The translations under genes and the position numbers were made by a program. The notes under the pieces were generated by a model. It saw only the letters and a list, made by a program, of their open reading frames with translations. It was not told the origin of the DNA and did no database searches. DNA of 64,000 bases from contig CAWUHX010000160.1 of NCBI GenBank assembly GCA_963922205.1, positions 558,001-622,000 of the forward strand, read 5' to 3'. This DNA comes from Romanomermis culicivorax. Taxonomy: Eukaryota > Nematoda > Enoplea > Mermithida > Mermithidae. Within the stretch, counting starts at the first letter, position 1, and every line of letters starts with the position of its first letter. Positions 41,001 to 52,000 of this stretch are shown here, in pieces.

Positions 41001-44000
41001 AGAAGCTTTTTGTAAATGACTTTTGAGGACAATACCAATTTTCGTCATTTTTCAGCAGGTCTATGAAAATATATAAATCGTGATAGTTTGACAAAATGGT
41101 TGTGTCCCTATTCCTCGAACGTCCCTTTTTCTCGAAAGTCCCGATTCTTCGAAAGTCCCAATTCCTCGAAAGTCCTGATTCCTCGAAAAGTGAATAAAAT
41201 TTCCGATTCCTCGAAACAGCTTTAGTGCATCATGAATTTGCTTTCTCGATTCCTCGAAAAGAAGATAAAATTTATGATTCATCGAACATTGGACCATCAC
41301 GAATATCAGTTCATCGAAAGTGCATATACAAACAGATCGATTTTCTTCAAAATGACCATATCTGATGACATGAAAACTCAACAGCATTAAGGGATTTTTT
41401 CTTGATGGTCATTCATGCGCATTTCTGATCATTTTTAGAGTGCTCTACTCTGATGCTTAGGCTTAGGCTTAGGGCTTAGGGTTTAGGCTTAGGCAACCGT
41501 GGGAACCTTATGTCGTGGGAACCTTCACGTTACAAAATGGTAAATTTAAACCTGCACATTTATTATTTTCGAGGAAACGGGATTTTTTGAAAATAAAATT
41601 CGAGGAATCAGGACTTTCGCTAAAACGGGACTTTGTAGATAAAATCTTAAGCACTGTTCGAAGAATCGAGACTATCGAGGAATCGGGAATTGCGGTGAAT
41701 CGGGACGTTCGAGAAATAGGGACATTTGATGAATCGACACACAATCGACAAAATTCTTTTTAGATAATAATCTGTTGGCCAATAGTGATTGAAAAATCGG
41801 TAGGATGAACTCGTGCATGCTTCCTACAGTATACCAAAAGGAAAATGCGTACCTGCTCATAAAGTATCGAAATAGCTTACTTATTATTCTGAGTTCTGAG
41901 TTCCCTATGGACAGAAAGCAGCACTTATGCCGAATATGCATTCCGCCAATTTTCAGGTATCACATGCCAACCTCCCCTCTGAGCGAAGCGACTCCGCCAG
42001 GATCGACGCCGCATCGGAACCGACCGCCGGGCTTGGACGCCGTGGCCGCGGCGGCTCATTTTCGTCAACAGCAGCAGCAGCAGCAGCAGCAGACGCAGCA
42101 GCATCACCCGCATTTCCCGATGAGGCGGCCGTCGTCGCCCACGGCGCATCTATCACCCAATTTATCGATTCCGCATTTAGTCAATCATCAAACACCTGAT
42201 CAGCAGACTTACAATCGACATTTTAATCATCGAGCATCCATATCTGGTAAGCTTTTTTGGAGGGGCCGAATTTGAAATCTGTAACCAATAAAAAGTGCCG
42301 ACTTTTACTCATTGGTTCAAATTTATTTGAGAATGGTTGTCAATTAATTGTCGTTTCATGTTAGAGTGATAGGGGTACCGTGGGAATATCCCAGAAATTG
42401 TCAACCAAAGCTGGAAAAAATAGAATTTATCGACTTAATCTTCAACGGTTTTTTGGAAAAAAAAATTCTGTCGTAAAAGCTTCGTACAAACGATTTCGAC
42501 GACAGTTATAATTTTTCTCATTTTCCGATTTACGAGCATTTATAAAAAAACAGACTAAAAATCCGAATTTTTATTTATTTTTAGACCAAACAAGTAATTT
42601 TCTGTACTCCTTTTCCATCTTTTAAGACAACAATTTTGAACTTTTTTTTCAACCATTAAAAATTCAAAAATATTGGAGAGCTTATCGCCCAGCTAAAAAA
42701 TCCGCCGACCAGACGTTGGGGCTCCGTCCGTTACATGTATTTTCCAAAGCATAAAAAACAGTTCATATTTTTCTTGATCGATGATCAGCGCTGGTTGACG
42801 AGACATGCGAAAATATTTGATTCGCTAATTTTTTCTCTTACCTTTCTGAAAACTAGGAGAACACAGAAAAAAATCCAAAGTCGATTTGAAGGAATTTGAA
42901 ATTCTGCAGAAGGTGCAAGTTTTAGTTAGTTATGGTCCATCCTAAATGAAACTTAGAATCAAAAATCAACAACAAACGAAATCTGGAGGAGGTCAACGAA
43001 ATTTTAGCCACACTTTAACCGTCATAACTTCGTTAAAAAAAGAGCTACGCCATTAAACATCATATTTTTGAATTGATCTAATACGAGACCTATCGATTGA
43101 TTCGTATGATTGCCTTTCTAAATCAAAAAAATCATGCTTGCATTGAAAAGTGGCCACTTTTCAAGTTGAGTCATGACTGCAACAGCAAAAAGGTGTATGT
43201 GGAAAGTGCAGAGTCTTCGTTCGTAAGTACCTTTTCGATTTCCCCCCTATCTAGCGAAACACACAACAGCGAAACTCAAAATAGCGAGACTCAATTCAGC
43301 GATTTTCAAAACAGCAATGTCTCAAAACAGCGATTCTCAAAAGAGCGAGTCTCAATACAGCGAAATCTCAGTACATTGATTCTCAAAAGAGCGAAGTCTC
43401 AAAAGAGCGATTCTCATTACAACGAAGTCTCAATGCAGCGTTCCTCAAAATAGCACAGTCTCAAAACAGCCATTCTCAAAACAGCGAAGTCTCAGAACAG
43501 ATTGTCAAAATGGGAAATTTTCAAAAAGTTATCTTTAGAATGAAAAATGGAGATTGAGCGGGGTAGACGTTTTGGCGCAGGGCCTATTTGGTTCTCCATT
43601 TTGATCTGGTCGATGTTGTTTGTCACACATTTTGGCACGAATCGCCAGATTTTTGACATTATGGCTATATAGCATGACATGACATGACATTTACGACATT
43701 ACAGCTTTTTATTCTAGTTTGTTTTTTATTAACATATCTACATGCATGTTTTTTGTTCCTTTTTCCTTTATTGACTTATTCCCTTTTATATTCTTGTTTT
43801 GAGCCACTTATTGTTCTTTTTGTTCAATTTTTTCAGGTTGTGTACTTTTGTTTTTTCACCTACTTTTTCTTACATTATTTTACCTTTCGTTTTTTATTAT
43901 TTGTTTTTTGTTTTGCAATTAATGCTTAATTATTTTATTCATTTTATTTTGTTTTCTTCATTTCATCAATTTACTTTTTTTTCTATTGAGCTCCATACAG

Positions 44001-47000
44001 ATCAATCTTACTCGGGAATCCTTATAATAATTTTTTATGTTTGTTTTCTCTCAAGCGTTTTGCAAATATGTTTCTCTGACAAATATTTTTTGTGATTTTG
44101 GAATGGTCCGTTCGTGCCTACCTACCGCAACTGCAGCACAAGCATGTGAAACTTAGATGGCCGAATGCAACTAAAAATAGACTATCCCAACTAGCAAAAA
44201 CGATTTTAATATACCTTATTTGCATATTTATTATGAAATGATGTGTGCGTTCACTCTAATGCATAGAACTTTTTACTGTTCACTGTATTGAGATTCGCTC
44301 TTTTAAGAATCGCTATTCTGAAACTTCGCTGTTTTGAGAATCGCTGTATTGGTACTTCGCTATTATGAGAATCGCTGTCTCTAGAAACGATGTTTTGAGT
44401 CTCGCTATTTTGAGTTTCGCTGTTGTGTGTTTCGCTGTATTGGGGACACGCCCCTTTTTCGGCTTCCGATTCGAACCCACACGTTCAGGTCATTAAATTT
44501 ACACATTTCAAGAAAGCCTACAATAACTTGATTGAATTTGCAAGCTATGCAAAAAATGTATGAAAAATTACAGTTTAATTGTAAATAATCGCAGCTCAGC
44601 ATATTCTATACGTATTTTGTCTTTGGTCTCGACAGCTACAGTAGGCTGAGCAGCTGAAAACGTAGAAAAAAGTTTTTTAACAATGGAAATGATAAAAATT
44701 AACCTTAAAAAAATATAGGATGATAATGGAAAAAAGAAAATTGAGTAAACCTAATGAGCCTAAACGATAACTTTCTGGTCATCCATGGCTTCGCTCTAAA
44801 GTTAAGATGAATGAGATAAGGCATTGTATTTCGATACCGATTCTACAGTTCGAAGTATTTTTCCAACTGAAAACAGGAGCTCCGACGTCTTAGGAGTTAA
44901 ATGACGTCTTTTTGGGTGAGAGTCAGCAATTGCACAAAATTTAAGGGCGTGCCGTCCAAAAAAATTGTTTTTTGTTTAAAAAATGGTTCGAAAAATTTCT
45001 ATTGCTGTCTAAAAAAACAGTAAAAAGGTGTATTTATGGCGAAGCGTCTAAAAAATAGAAATTTTTGAGCATTTTTGTTCTGCAGGAATTACCTGCTACA
45101 AATCTTTATTCCAGGATGCAGCATACCGCTAGTTTCGGCGCTCGACTTCGCCGCCCGCCCGCCGCCCGTGACGGCAGCGGCGACCAAGGCGATGCCCCCA
45201 TCGGCGCCCACCAAACGCCCTGGTCGACCATCCCAATTGCCCGTCCAACCTTACTACCCGACGCATTTTATGCGCGGCACGTGGATACGTTTGGCCAGTG
45301 GTAATTTGAAAAAAGTAGAAGATTTGAACGGCGAAGATTTTACGAATAGCGCCGATTTGACCCAAGATCTCAAAGTCGATATCAGCGAAGTTGTTCGGAT
45401 TGATGAAAAAGCGGCCGAAGAAACTGTGACGTTGAGTTTCGCCGTCGGCGAGCAAAAATTGAAGGTATTTTTTTGCATAAAACATTTAGCTATTTAGCAA
45501 AATGATGAGCAAATGCGAATTTTCGATGCAATACATTGCTGAGCTCAGTACAATAAACCCTTGAATTCCCGGATTGCCGATTTGTTATTCACTCATACTC
45601 AGGTGGAAAAAAGGATTCTGGGACGTACACCATCTACATCGGAATCCCCATTCATTTTGAAATGTCTTCGCTAAATGTCAAAATGAAAGGATTATATCTT
45701 TCAGGTGTCAAGAATGAGCTTTAGCTTCAGAAATAATATTTTGTATTATAGTATAGCTTGCGTAGGGGATTCCCAAGTGACTGAATTCCCAAGTTAGCAA
45801 ATTCCCAATTGAGCGATATCGATTGAGCGAATTCCCAAATGAGCGAATTCTCAATTGAGCGATTCACATGTGACCGATTCTCAATTGAGCGATTCACATG
45901 TGACCGATTCTCAATTGAGCGAATTCCCAATTGATTGATTACCAAATTAGCCAATTACCAATTGAGTGATTCCCATGTGAGCGATTGCCGATTGAGCGAA
46001 TTCCCAAATGAGGCCAATTTCCAAGTGGGTGATTCCAAACGAGTGATCGAGAATGTAATAACACTTTCTTCAAATTTCAAACTTCAAAAAAAAGAAGAAA
46101 GAAAAAATAATGTGAAAAAGAACAAAAAAGAATCAGGAGAATAGAGAAAGATAAAGATGTATAAGCAAAAAACTAACATGAAAAGTAGGTAAGAAGGAAG
46201 AAAAAATCACAAATGATAAAATTAAATAGGAAATAGAGCGTGCTTAATTGTATAACAAATACATGGGAGACAATTCTTATATTAAAAATGACAACATATG
46301 AGAAAAAAGAAAAAAGTAGATGACAAGAAAAAAGAAAATGAAAGAAAACAGAGATAAAAGATAAAAATGCAAGGACACACATAAACGAAAACATAATTGC
46401 AACACACAGAATGAAATAAAAAAGAAATATATACAAAGAAAAATATGAGGTAAAGAAGGAAAATGCGAAGAAAATGTTATTGCATTCTCTATTGCTCGTT
46501 TGGAATCACCAATTGAGAATTTGCTCAATTTGGAATCGGCCACATGGGAATCGCTCAATTGAGAATCGCTCATTTGGGAAACGCTCAATTGGGAATCGCT
46601 CACTTGGGAATAGACCGCTTGAGTCATACGACCCTATAAAAATCTGTCTTGATCCGTTTTCAAGCGAACGGAAGTGATTGAAATGAAAAATATCACAAGA
46701 GTTGTGAAAAAAGGATGCAGAACATGACAAGCCAGCAAAGTGATCGCTGACGAAAATAATTCGTTCGCGAGCAGGCTGAGCAACTGTAAATTTTTTTCCA
46801 TCCTCGTTGAATGTTCAAAATTTCTAGAGGGACACTCGGGCGTCAAACGCAGTTCTATCCAAATCAAAAGTAGATAAGCATCGTTGCTTTTCTATGATTT
46901 TGGCATATCCATTGTCATGGAGGAATTGTGTGTTTTTCTACAGTAAAAAAATTTTCATCCGGGGAAAATTGTGTATCAAATTGAACATACTTTCCGGTTG

Positions 47001-47818
47001 TTGCTGCGTTTGAAAGTGAAATAGTTAATCAATTTTTCTCCACTTTTTGAAATCTAATCCACCGCTGTTCTCTATGTTCCGAACTTCCTAATTTGTCGCT
47101 TGAAATATTTGTCGAATATTTCTTGATTTGCATACTATAAGCGTTTTTTAGGTTTATTCTACGTGCCATTTTTGAAGCAATATATTTCTTACAGGTTACT
47201 GTAGAAGCCACTCAAGAGCACCCGTTTTTCGTCATCGGCCAAGGATGGTCTTCCTACAACCCGGAAAAAACAAAGTTACTCTACGGCCTGAATTGCAACA
47301 AGCTAAAAACCAAAGACTGTTGCATATCGCTGACGTCACGCGGCGGTCTGACCAATCACCTGGCGGACGCCGCCGTCAACGGTCATTGTACGAACGTCGT
47401 CGTCTCGGCGCCGTCCAATCAGAAAATTTCGCCCAAAATCAAGGTCAATAATAAATTCTCCTTCCAAAACATAACCGGCGCGGCTTCGCCTATAAAGCAA
47501 AATACTACGGTCAAAACCGGCAGCGTTTCTTGTAACGGTCATTCGACGGCAACAACGATCAATAGTGCCGTGACCGCGAACGTCGGCCATAAAAGAAAAA
47601 ATCGAAACATCAACGATTTGGCCGAAGACTTGTCCATTTCGGCGGCCACTCATCAACAACAGGGTATTTCGAAAACAAAAAAATTCAAATCGCCGGAGAT
47701 CGTAGTAGCACCCAAATCTTCGACGACAAACAAAAATTTTCAACATCGCCGATCGTCGACGCCTATTTTGGTCGAGAATAGGAAACCGAGCACCGGTAGG
47801 CGGTTTTCTGTTAGTTGA
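38097..47818 (+). CDS. ATXN1: Ataxin-1 orthologue with AXH domain and in-frame CAG tract (5 coding exons)
   Basis: Exons: 38097-38435, 40176-40546, 41957-42246, 45115-45464 and 47195-47818 (TGA). Phases agree and give 657 residues. The ATG at 38097 follows an in-frame TAG at 38049-38051. Residues 1-383 are low complexity: Ser, Ala and Pro runs, then poly-Gln at 274-285. Residues about 384-500 are the AXH domain (FMRGTWIRLASGNLKKVEDL in exon 4; HPFFVIGQGWSSYNPEKT and KDCCISLT in exon 5), with the intron inside the domain. In vertebrate ataxin-1 this domain mediates dimerisation, RNA binding and contact with the Capicua repressor. The C-terminus has basic KRKNR and HRRSSTPIL, reminiscent of the vertebrate nuclear-localisation and 14-3-3 site, though equivalence is inference. 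Introns carry a MITE and three foldback-like elements. Confidence 0.93.
38436..40175 (+). other. Ataxin-1 intron 1
   Basis: It runs from GTAATTGA to CTACAG. It contains a CATACATGTAA-family MITE (38685-39113) and, close to the acceptor, a copy of the dispersed repeat (39958-40075: TGTTTGTCTTGAAATGCTTC ... CCATATGTCACATAGAACA). Confidence 0.8.
38685..39113 (+). mobile_element. CATACATGTAA-family MITE in ataxin-1 intron 1
   Basis: The right end is intact (CCCAATTACATGTATG). The left end is shortened to ACGTAACGGGCCCCGACGTC. Flanking octamers CTCCTTGT (38677-38684) and GTCCTTGT (39114-39121) match at 7 of 8 positions, a probable target duplication. The body shows GGCGCGAAGCGCCCAGAAAA at 38868, and the paired ACCATATGGCTAGC ... 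GCTAGCCATATGGTCGACGA hairpin. Confidence 0.85.
41103..41724. mobile_element. Foldback-like element A (arms of CCTCGAAAGTCCCGATT units), ataxin-1 intron 2
   Basis: The left arm (about 41103-41325) is an array of diverged units such as TTCCTCGAAAGTCCCGA. The right arm (about 41570-41724) is the same array inverted (ATCGAGGAATCGGGA). The outermost 23 bp of the arms (41103-41125 and 41702-41724) are inverted copies with one mismatch. The centre is unrelated AT-rich DNA plus a TTAGGC-type tract at 41455-41494. No open frame or target duplication is evident. Long inverted arms made of short tandem units resemble Foldback-type transposons. Confidence 0.65.
41455..41494 (+). repeat. Interstitial TTAGGC-type telomere-like tract
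   Basis: The tract is GCTTAGGCTTAGGCTTAGGG followed by CTTAGGGTTTAGGCTTAGGC, that is, TTAGGC units with a few single-base changes. TTAGGC is the telomere repeat known from nematodes. It lies between the arms of foldback-like element A. Confidence 0.75.
42066..42101 (+). repeat. In-frame CAG/poly-Gln tract of ataxin-1
   Basis: CAA, eight pure CAG codons, ACG and CAG CAG encode Q9-T-QQ (residues 274-285), followed by HHPHF. Vertebrate ataxin-1 also carries a CAG-encoded Gln tract with His interruptions in its N-terminal half. The run is short. Confidence 0.9.
43243..44445. mobile_element. Foldback-like element B (arms of CTCAAAACAGCGATT units), ataxin-1 intron 3
   Basis: The left arm (43253 to about 43520) contains some seventeen diverged units of the type CTCAAAACAGCGA. 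The right arm (about 44288-44436) is the inverted array (TCGCTGTTTTGAGAA). The outermost 42 bp (43253-43294 and 44395-44436) are perfect inverted copies. The 0.8-kb centre is T-rich with no recognisable gene. The outer flanks CCCCCTATCT and ATTGGGG suggest the TIR extends slightly further. Confidence 0.75.
44872..45080 (+). mobile_element. CATACATGTAA-family MITE, 5' half abutting the AXH exon
   Basis: It shows GGAGCTCCGACGTCTTAGG, GACGTCTTTTTGGGTGAGAG, TCAGCAATTGCACAAAATTT, GTATTTATGGCGAAGCGTC and TTTTTGAGCATTTTTGTTC in family order. The extreme terminus and 3' half are missing. It ends about 35 bp before the splice acceptor at 45113-45114. Confidence 0.65.
45465..47194 (+). other. Ataxin-1 intron 4, inside the AXH domain
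   Basis: It runs from GTATTTTT to CTTACAG and separates GEQKLK from VTVEATQEHP. It is dominated by foldback-like element C (45768-46615). The rest is unremarkable AT-rich DNA. Confidence 0.8.
45768..46615. mobile_element. Foldback-like element C (arms of CAATTGAGCGATTCC units), ataxin-1 intron 4
   Basis: The left arm (45768-46063) is a tandem array of diverged 15-bp units (CAATTGAGCGATTCTCA, with a CACATGTGACCGATT variant). The right arm (46475-46615) is inverted (GGGAATCGCTCAATTGAG). The inner borders 46028-46063 and 46475-46510 are inverted copies at 32 of 36 positions. The centre is purine-rich (AAAGAAAAAA). Both arms read as short Ser/Gln/Asp repeats in some frames, which I regard as accidental. 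Confidence 0.7.
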
Positions 47819-48791
47819 AATTCAATATTTTCGTCTGTTACGGTAGAAAAACGTGTTTTTTGACGGGGAAAAATTTTCGTCATTTTTGAAGTTTCATATG
47901 TACAAAATGTTGACAGAAACAGTTCGCGAGACGTGTTGTTTGTGAATCTTAACGACGAGGCGGCCACAAATTTATAAACAAATTTTTCAGAAAGACGGGG
48001 ATGTAGAAATGTGAGTGAAAAGTCCTCACTTGAAAAGATTGGAACTTCAAACGATATTTGTTCAAATTTGCATATTGAGAAACCCCGTCTCATGTTCTGG
48101 AAAATTATTTTGTCTCTCTAACGGGTAATGCCTTCGCGCCACTTTTTTCGTTCAGTGTAAAAAAGTTTTTTTTCGTGCCAATTATTTTCAATAACGAGTC
48201 GATGAAAACGATTTTGCCTTCGATATTCTATAAATTGATTGACGTGTTCTTGAATGTGATCGCAACTATTTTGTTTGGTTTTGAAATTGTACTTTTTTTT
48301 GTGATTCCATTTGTGATTTTTCCGTAGATATTTTGTTAGGGTCGTAATGTATAAGGCGTGGTTAAAAATTCTAGACGGCTACAGTACGTTCGGAAAAATT
48401 TGCTCCGTACATGGAAAAAAGCATGAATGCTTTTCCAAGGCGAACAAAATTTTCCAGCATTACTGTACAACTGTATGTTTTCGGACTGTCATGATATAAA
48501 TAGACGAACAGGGTGTCCGCTCATTTTTTTCCTAAAATTTCGAGACACCCTGCGGAAATTTAAAGAAATATTCGTTTTATTTTTGTGATCTCTTTTTATT
48601 CTACATAAAAAAGATTAGACAATGTTATACGCACGCGTGTGTTGCACAACTGCCTCGGATAATGGCAATGAAGAATCGCATTTGCATAAAATTTACGTTG
48701 ATTTCAGCCGCGACAAAATTCGAGATATTTCCGTAGTAAAATATTGTGCTATAAGTGAAGCGAAAACGGGCTCGTTTTAAAGTTTATACGT

Positions 48792-48797
48792 TTTATT
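48792..48797 (-). terminator. Candidate poly(A) signal of SUGP1
   Basis: TTTATT on the plus strand is AATAAA on the minus strand, about 270 bp downstream of the SUGP1 stop codon. It lies about 20 bp from the opposing ataxin-1 signal. Confidence 0.5.
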
Positions 48798-48813
48798 CTT
48801 TTATATTTCGAGA

Positions 48814-48819
48814 AATAAA
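48814..48819 (+). terminator. Candidate poly(A) signal of ataxin-1
   Basis: AATAAA in AGAAATAAAGACAATAGG, about 1 kb after the stop codon. Other, non-canonical signals nearer the stop cannot be excluded. Confidence 0.5.
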
Positions 48820-49068
48820 GACAATAGGAATACCGGGGTAGATATGTATACAGAACTAAACGAAATAGCAGCTAATCGAGAAGAATAATCAACGCGCGTT
48901 CGCACACTGTACGAGTTTCCAAAACGCATGGGGAGAAATTGCCGAAATCAGACTCTATCTACAAAAAAATTCTCACCAGAGTTCAATTCAAACTTCGAAA
49001 GTCCCGATCGAATTCTTGCGTGCATGCGCGACTGTACTTTAAAAATATAAACAGGAGTATCGTAAAAT

Positions 49069-52000
49069 TCAGTAATAAGGACGTCGAGGGTTATTCAACG
49101 GATTTGGCCTAAATTTGTAGGCCAACATCATCCTTTGGCGATAAACGTCGAAAATACTGCCGTCCGATTCGGCACTCGCGGCGCCCAGGCCCTGCATATC
49201 GCTGGGAGCTTTTCCTCTAGAAAAAAGGTGAATTACATAAACAGCCAAAAAAGTGGAAAAATCAAAATCAGTGCATGCTTTTTTGGCCGAACAATGCAGT
49301 TATGGCTCATGAAATGACAAACCGACCATTAAAAAATTTGGCTAGTGTGTGACTTTGATTTTCTTCACCATTTCAGAGCATTTGTATGCTTCATAGAACT
49401 CTAAATATCACAATTTTCCGGAATGATCACGACTGATTAGTGTCTTTCGAGTAACAGCTACCCTTCATTCATATATCGATTCCAGACATTTAAATCTAAC
49501 CTGTCATCTTTATTTAGAGTTTTAGTGTTATGGCGATTCTATTGTCTATTCATTTTCAAATGAGCCTCAAAATACAGAAGTCCAACTTTTTTCAAGATGT
49601 AATCCTGACTAACTACAATTAGAGTCAATCAGAGAAAAAAGACGGCCGCGTACATAGGTTTTTTATTATTCATACGAACATCTTTTTTCTTCAGAAAGTT
49701 CATTTGGAAAAAATTAATTATAGCAAGTTTACTGGGTTCATGATCCGAAAACTCGTTTTTCAAATCAATCACGTATTTAAATATTCATTATGAGGCATGG
49801 GTGTATTCCAAACCAGTTGGAATGTATGGATGTCACTCATGTCACTGAAATGTGTGGATGTAGTAAAGATTAGTAAAAGTATGTCATCTAACTTTTTTAA
49901 TTTTTTATGTGAGTATAACTGTCCAAAAAAACAAACTTCGTGGTTCCTTAAGCTATTGAAACACCCCATAAATGTAGCATGTATTTTCATGCGCAAGTTT
50001 AGTATTTTTAATAAATTAAATTTCGCACTAGGAGCATACATGCACGTGGGGCGGGGGTTTGGGGGGGGGTTTGACCCCCAGCAGATTTTTATTGACCCTC
50101 AGCAGATTTAACTTTTCCAGCAATGATTGAGAAGATGACGAAGGAAAATAAGCAAGGGAGAAAAAAAGTCGTCGTAAAAATGGCAATGACGTTGTAGTTT
50201 GACAATTTTTTTAAACAAATCATACTTGATTCCAAAAAAGTAACATGGAAACTTTAAAAAGTGCTGTCTAAGCAAATAGTTTCACATATCTGACTAATAT
50301 AGGTTGAAGAATATGCTGCTTCGATGTTAGAAGACTTTCTGAGACCTTTCTTTTCATTATTCACAATGAAAAAAAATTTGTATTCCACCCCCTGTCCTGG
50401 CCGACCCACCGCATAATTTCTATGCTGTGCATGTATGACTGGGAGTAAAGTGGTCTGGGAGTTGGAAATGAAGAAGGAACGGATCAGTATATGATTTTTT
50501 CGTATAATAGAAATATCATGTTTCAACAGGAAGTTTGACGGCAAGCACTTTGATACCGTCAACAAATTAAAAATTAAAGCGCAAGAAAATAACTATTTGT
50601 GAAAATAATTTATGGAGATATTCGTCAGTCTTGCCGAAAAATACATTTCCCTTGTAACTAAATCTTGACAGTGCATAAGATACATGAATACAAAATGTGT
50701 TGAATGAAGAATCTAAAACTATCTACAAAAATGAGCAAATTCTACTCACTTATTAACCGGCGCCTGAATGCCTTGCTCATTAGCGCCTAATCCTTTACCG
50801 GACCATCCCATTTTCTGCAATAGTTTGAAACCTATGAATAACGAAAAGACACTTATTCTAGGCGGTAAAAAACGGCGCGAAATGGACGTACCCTTGTTAT
50901 CGGATTCCAGTTTATTCTCAACGTAATCTTCTCTAGTGCAACCAGCTTTTGCGTCGGCCGCTAATTTTTTAGCTTTGACTAACGCTTCGGCGAATTTCAA
51001 TTTTTCACTTTCAGGAAGAAAATCAGCTAAATGATGTTTTCCTTCGGCTTTTTCGGTCAATAAATTTGCTTTTTCTGGAACGAAATATATGTATGAGTGA
51101 TCTTTGTAAAAGGAACGAAGAATTACGGGTAGATATCGATCAAAAATTCATGGTCATGACGGAAAAGATCATTTGTTATCCAAACGGTTGGATGAAAAAC
51201 GGATAACAATCCTTTTTACATTTTTGGCGGTGGAATCAAGTAGGGAGCAAACCTTCCTAAGGAAATTTCAGACATTAAATATCCATTAATTTTTTTTGTT
51301 TTAAAGGTGGTGAAATTTGCACAACTGGATAACTGATTATGACCATAGAGATGCCCATAATATTGCCAAAAGGTTTGTGCACTGAGGACAAAATCTCCAC
51401 TTCCATAATATTGAATAATGTAATGCTACAGTAGTGCCGCTGACATTTGCGTGAGAGGCACATTATAGCTTCACTCATAAAAAAAAGCGCCGAAAATCCC
51501 AATCGGTTCCCGACAACTTTTTTTCGGGATGGCGATCCCGACCGAATCCTGCACCTCCTTAAATATTTTCCGAAACCATAATTTCTAGACCCTCTCCCTG
51601 GACAATTTTATCCCAGCCTTTCTGTTCATATGAATTTAAAAATGGTATCGTTTACTTTGCGTCCGTTGCATTTCTAATAATCTTTGCTTATGTTCGAATG
51701 TCCCGCCTTCTGTATCCTCATCTGAATCATATTCATTCGATGGTCCTGGTCTAGCCATTTTAGCCAATGCTTTAGCGGCCAATTGACTGGCGAAGATGTG
51801 TTTTTTAAATTCCTCCTACAATGAAAATTGCGGATTTTTCCTTTATGCCAATTTTAAATTCAAATTTCACCTCCGATAAATCGTCGAACTGTTGACTTGT
51901 ATTTTGTGACGCGGCTAAACTTATCAAATGCATGATTGAAATCACGAGGAAAAAGTTAAATTCGAAAAATATTAACCTGAAGGTGCGTGCAATGAAGGAC

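Larger units (their letters stand above)
42247..45114 (+). other. Ataxin-1 intron 3
   Basis: It runs from GTAAGC to TTCCAG. It holds a dispersed-repeat copy (about 42440-42560), a reversed CATACATGTAA-family 5' fragment (about 42650-42740, ending CCGTTACATGTAT), foldback-like element B (43243-44445) and a forward 5' half of the same MITE family (about 44872-45080) that runs almost to the acceptor. A short CATGACATGACATGACAT run lies near 43673. Confidence 0.75.
47819..49068. other. Convergent 3' flanks of ataxin-1 (+) and SUGP1 (-)
   Basis: No coding sequence is seen. Two oppositely directed AATAAA signals lie only about 20 bp apart near 48.8 kb (separate entries), so the two 3' untranslated regions probably fill this interval and may overlap. 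Confidence 0.6.

Noticed and set aside
43253..43520. CRISPR-like look of the regularly spaced units in elements A, B and C
   Set aside because: The units diverge, have no unique spacers, and lie in introns of a eukaryotic gene with inverted partners.
44455..44540. tRNA-like B-box (GGTTCGAATC on the minus strand)
   Set aside because: The arms around it do not pair into a T stem and no acceptor stem or anticodon arm can be drawn.
46277..46627. Open frame on the minus strand encoding Ser/Gln/Asp repeats, and its counterpart at 45935-46144
   Set aside because: It is a translation of the foldback unit array; the same peptide pattern appears from both arms, and neither has a start context or domain.
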